From contig NC_059503.1 of the NCBI RefSeq assembly GCF_914767665.1, forward strand, positions 58,856,352 through 58,920,351: a stretch of DNA of 64,000 nucleotides. The letters are read 5' to 3'. This document shows positions 61,178 to 64,000 of the stretch, in pieces (the first letter of the stretch is position 1; every line of letters begins with the position of its first letter). The DNA comes from Harmonia axyridis. Lineage: Eukaryota; Arthropoda; Insecta; Coleoptera; Coccinellidae. A program made the position numbers and the translations under genes. The notes beneath the pieces were generated by a model that searched no databases, had not been told where the DNA came from, and worked only from the letters and a program-made list of their open reading frames with translations.

Positions 61178-62590
61178 TGTCATGAACGGGTTGGTCAGCG
61201 AATGTTGACCAATCGTTCACTTATCTCCGGTTGGGATGTTCTTTTAACCCCTGGAAGAGCGGCTTTCCAGAGGTCTCGGAGAATTAATAATTATGTGAAT
61301 TCACTAAGATGTTATGTGAGTCCGGCCTGTCGCTTTAATGGACAGGTCTTGTTAGTTGAATTTCCTTCTCTAGGGACAGGAATTAGTTTATTGGGTCAAT
61401 GAAAATCGATTTTAATTTTAAAACTAAATATAATAAAGAAAATAAAAAAAAATAACCAAAGTTACCATATCCCTTGAAATGTTGACTCAACGGCCAAAAT
61501 TTTATAAAACAAAAAAATGTCTCAAATAATCTGTTATTCAAACAAACGAAACAATATATCAACTTTGAATTTGGGAGAATCAGGACTACTCAAATACTTA
61601 TTTTCATTGAAAAAAAAAACATTCAAACATCAACAAATAAAATGAAATTAATTAACCAAAAGACTTGCCCTTATCCCGCGATGCTAGGTAAGTATTTTAG
61701 GCCCTGCCTAAACCTAGTTTTAATTTTTCACAAACGGCTCACTCGAAAAACGTGTAATTTCTTATATAAAACTTCACTCCCGATCCGCGAACTCCGATCT
61801 GACCTAATTTATTCCAAAGAGATTCTAAAAAAACAAATTCTAACTTTATCCCAAAAATTCCTAGTTTTCTACTTCTGACCTAATTTAACCGTTCTTACTA
61901 AGAGACCCTAAGCGATACTTAACTTCCTTTCTCAGAGCCAAAACAATTCCTTCTTCCAAAAAACTTGAAATTCATTCAACTGTCTATCATCTACTAAATT
62001 TATTACTCTGATATTGAAAAGGAATTGTTTTGCTCTAAGTCCGGTTTCGCGACCGACGTTCCAATTCTCAACCTTTCTCAATAAGAGACCCTAAGCGATA
62101 CTGATTAACTCCTTTGACCTCCACAAAAAAATCCTAACATTATACTTCTCTAAGACCGCCCTAACTACTCCTCATGATACCATGTCAATTAGATCATTGG
62201 TTAGAACATTTTTCATCTTTTTTCAATAAGAGTCCTTACCTCTACTTCAAACTAAATTTTTCTGTCGATCTCAGCAAGAAACATACTTCAACTCCGCCTA
62301 AGACCTTTTTGCTGCGTCATCTGAGAAAGACCCTGACGGTTTTTTCGCATGTATCGAACTCAGATAAGTCAAGATTATTATTATTTTTCTTATCCGTAAA
62401 AAATATATCGATTTCACCAACGCCGTGAGACGGTTACTAAGAAAAGCATTGATTGGAAAATAAAACATCCTTATGCTAAGATAAGATCAGTCTAAACAAG
62501 TCGCGATCACTCTTTTGAATTCAACGTATATTCTCTCTGCATAATAATTTCTAATAATTTCGATAATTTTCAAATATCCGCTTTACTACA
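61178..62590 (-). repeat. LTR (sense 5' LTR)
   Basis: 1,413 bp, paired with 53794-55206. Confidence 0.92.
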
Positions 62591-62995
62591 CTGGAGTTCT
62601 TCTCTTATGATATCTTTCCTAATCTGATCTCTTAAAGCGTTTTCGACTGGCGCTACTAGTGCGTATTAATTCGAATTTATGGAGAACTGAAGGACATAAT
62701 TAGCTTGAATCAATTCGAACTGGTGCAGCCAGTCGAATACGCTATTAATCTTTATGGATCTCATTTCAGTTGTTCGGCTGATGCTTTTTGTTTTCGCCGT
62801 TTCAGCTCTTGTTTCTACAGCATATGTTAGCACATGCTTCGCCACTGTCTTATTTATTCTGACTTTACTCCCAGATGACATATAGTCGTTCCTCCATAGT
62901 ATGTCTCTCAGATGTCCGACAATTCTTGAGGCTTTGTTGCATTCGGGTTTCTCTGATAAGGTCTCTATGACTAGTTATTTCTAAACCCATATAAA
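62591..62995 (-). mobile_element. RTE-like non-LTR fragment, RT C-terminal part (right of the LTR element)
   Basis: Minus-strand translation has the region after the polymerase core typical of RTE-like elements (KTVAKHVLTYAVETRAETAK, then SRTTEMRSIKIN). It contains a stop near 62,666. It joins in frame to 53,440-53,793 across the LTR insertion. Confidence 0.65.
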
Positions 62996-64000
62996 GGGTG
63001 TTTTTTTTTAGAGCTATAGAACTTTAAATTGCAATAAAATAACGATGGATTATTCGATTGACATGCATTTTCTGTATCCACAAGATAATCTTGTGGCATT
63101 ATATTTTAAATATGATTTCTGACATATGACCCCGCCATGGCTGGCTCGGATGTAGTCCAATCTGGACGTCCAATTTTCGATGACTTTTTCCAACATTTGT
63201 GGACTTTATCGGCAATAGCACGGCGAATGTTGTCTTCCAAATGGTCAAAGGTTTGTGGCTTATCCGCATAGACCAATGACTTTACATAGCCCCACAGAAA
63301 GTAGTCTAGCGGTGTTTAATCACAAGATCTTGGAGGCCAATTCACCGGTCCAAAACGTGAAATTAGGCGGTTACCAAACGTGTCTTTCAATAAATCGATT
63401 GTGGCACGAGCTGTGTGACATGTTGCGCCGTCTTGTTGGAACCACAGCTCCTGGACATCATGGTTGTTCAATTCAGGAATGAAAAAGTTAATAATCATGG
63501 CTCTATACCGATCAGCATTGACTGTAACGTTCTGGCCATCATCGTTTTTGAAGAAGTACGGACCAATGATTCCACCAGCCCATAAAGCGCACCAAATGGT
63601 CAGTTTTTCTGGATGTAACGGTGTTTCGACATACACTTGAGGATTAGCTCCACTCCAAATGCGGCAGTTCTGTTTGTTGGTGTTGCCATTCAACTAAAAG
63701 TGCGCTTCATCGCTAAACAAAATTCGCTTATGAAAATCGGGAACAACGGCAATTTCATTTTGGGCCCATTCGACGAATCTACGCCTTACTTGATGATCGT
63801 TTGGCTTCAATTCTTGCACGAGTTGGATTTTGTTAGCACGCAAACCAAGATCCTTCCGCAAAATCTTTCATAAAGTGGATGGACACAGATCCAATTCCTG
63901 TACTCCATAGCGGATAGACTAATTCGGGTCTTCCTCAATGCTACGCTCTAAAGCAGCAATAGCTTCTTCTGTACGCACCATACGGCGTCTCTGGGGATGC
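62996..64000 (-). mobile_element. Mariner-type element, continues past the window
   Basis: It starts gggtgttttttttttagagc. Minus frames encode LWFQQDGATCHTARA and the catalytic surroundings (63,693-63,316), and further 5' sequence reaches the window end near a helix-turn-helix part. Frameshifts are present. It is the longest copy of the family seen here; its 5' end lies beyond 64,000. Confidence 0.82.

Larger units (their letters stand above)
53794..62590 (-). mobile_element. Gypsy-like LTR retrotransposon without reverse transcriptase
   Basis: LTRs at 53794-55206 and 61178-62590 are 1,413 bp each, with TG/CA ends in both senses, and I see only three base differences. The unit is flanked by CTGG (53,790-53,793 and 62,591-62,594). 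Coding sense is minus. Just inside the sense 5' LTR (61,177 leftwards) a primer-site-like TGGTGACAGCTTAAGGG begins. A single long frame (57,825-60,395) encodes Gag, protease and an integrase tail. The 2.6 kb between that ORF and the sense 3' LTR (55,207-57,824) has no recognisable domain. With no RT, RNase H or integrase core it must depend on a helper element. Confidence 0.9.

Overview
This window looks like AT-rich insect nuclear DNA, probably from a beetle (the order is an inference). The evidence is: genes with short phase-0 first exons, GT-AG introns, a cluster of six-cysteine odorant-binding proteins (OBPs), a P/OCA2-type membrane transporter, a trypsin-like protease, and many insect-type transposons (mariner, Tc1-like, hAT, PIF/Harbinger, non-LTR, Gypsy-like LTR). 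All recognised host genes lie on the + strand.

Layout. 1-3,500: a mariner copy split by a 5'-truncated non-LTR insertion, then plain AT-rich DNA. 3,580-6,052: a two-exon OBP gene with a Tc1-like element in its intron. 6,446-9,901: another mariner and a 1.96 kb fold-back element whose two long arms are near-perfect inverted copies of the 3' half of a transposon. About 10,000-24,700: a large tandem segmental duplication. Each unit carries one signal-peptide exon followed by two different OBP-domain exons, all in phase 0. I read these as two paralogous double-domain (12-cysteine) OBP genes, A at 12,409-14,932 and B at 18,610-23,145, or as genes with alternative domain exons. 24,680-25,855: a Tc1-like relic. 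26,357-29,697: another OBP gene with a Harbinger MITE in its intron. 32,442-32,762: an OBP-domain exon whose first exon I could not find.

33,328-47,718: a complete 14-exon P/OCA2-like gene (737 codons). Every splice junction keeps the frame, although its introns hold a non-LTR fragment, mariner-type elements, a mariner relic, a 560 bp heptamer microsatellite and two non-autonomous hAT elements with 8 bp target duplications. 50,399-53,396: the first two exons of a trypsin-like protease. The next exon should carry the catalytic serine and is not seen in the window.

53,794-62,590: an 8.8 kb LTR retrotransposon with almost identical 1,413 bp LTRs and a 4 bp target duplication (CTGG), inserted in an RTE-like non-LTR fragment. 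Its single 856-codon ORF (minus strand) fuses Gag and protease directly to an integrase C-terminal tail, with no reverse transcriptase, RNase H or integrase core. From 62,996 to the window end runs one more mariner-type element.

The genes do not form an operon. The OBPs are a tandem chemosensory or carrier-protein cluster, and the P-like transporter and protease are unrelated neighbours. The most unusual items are the double-domain OBP architecture, the RT-less Gag-protease-integrase-tail retrotransposon, and the mobile fold-back palindrome.
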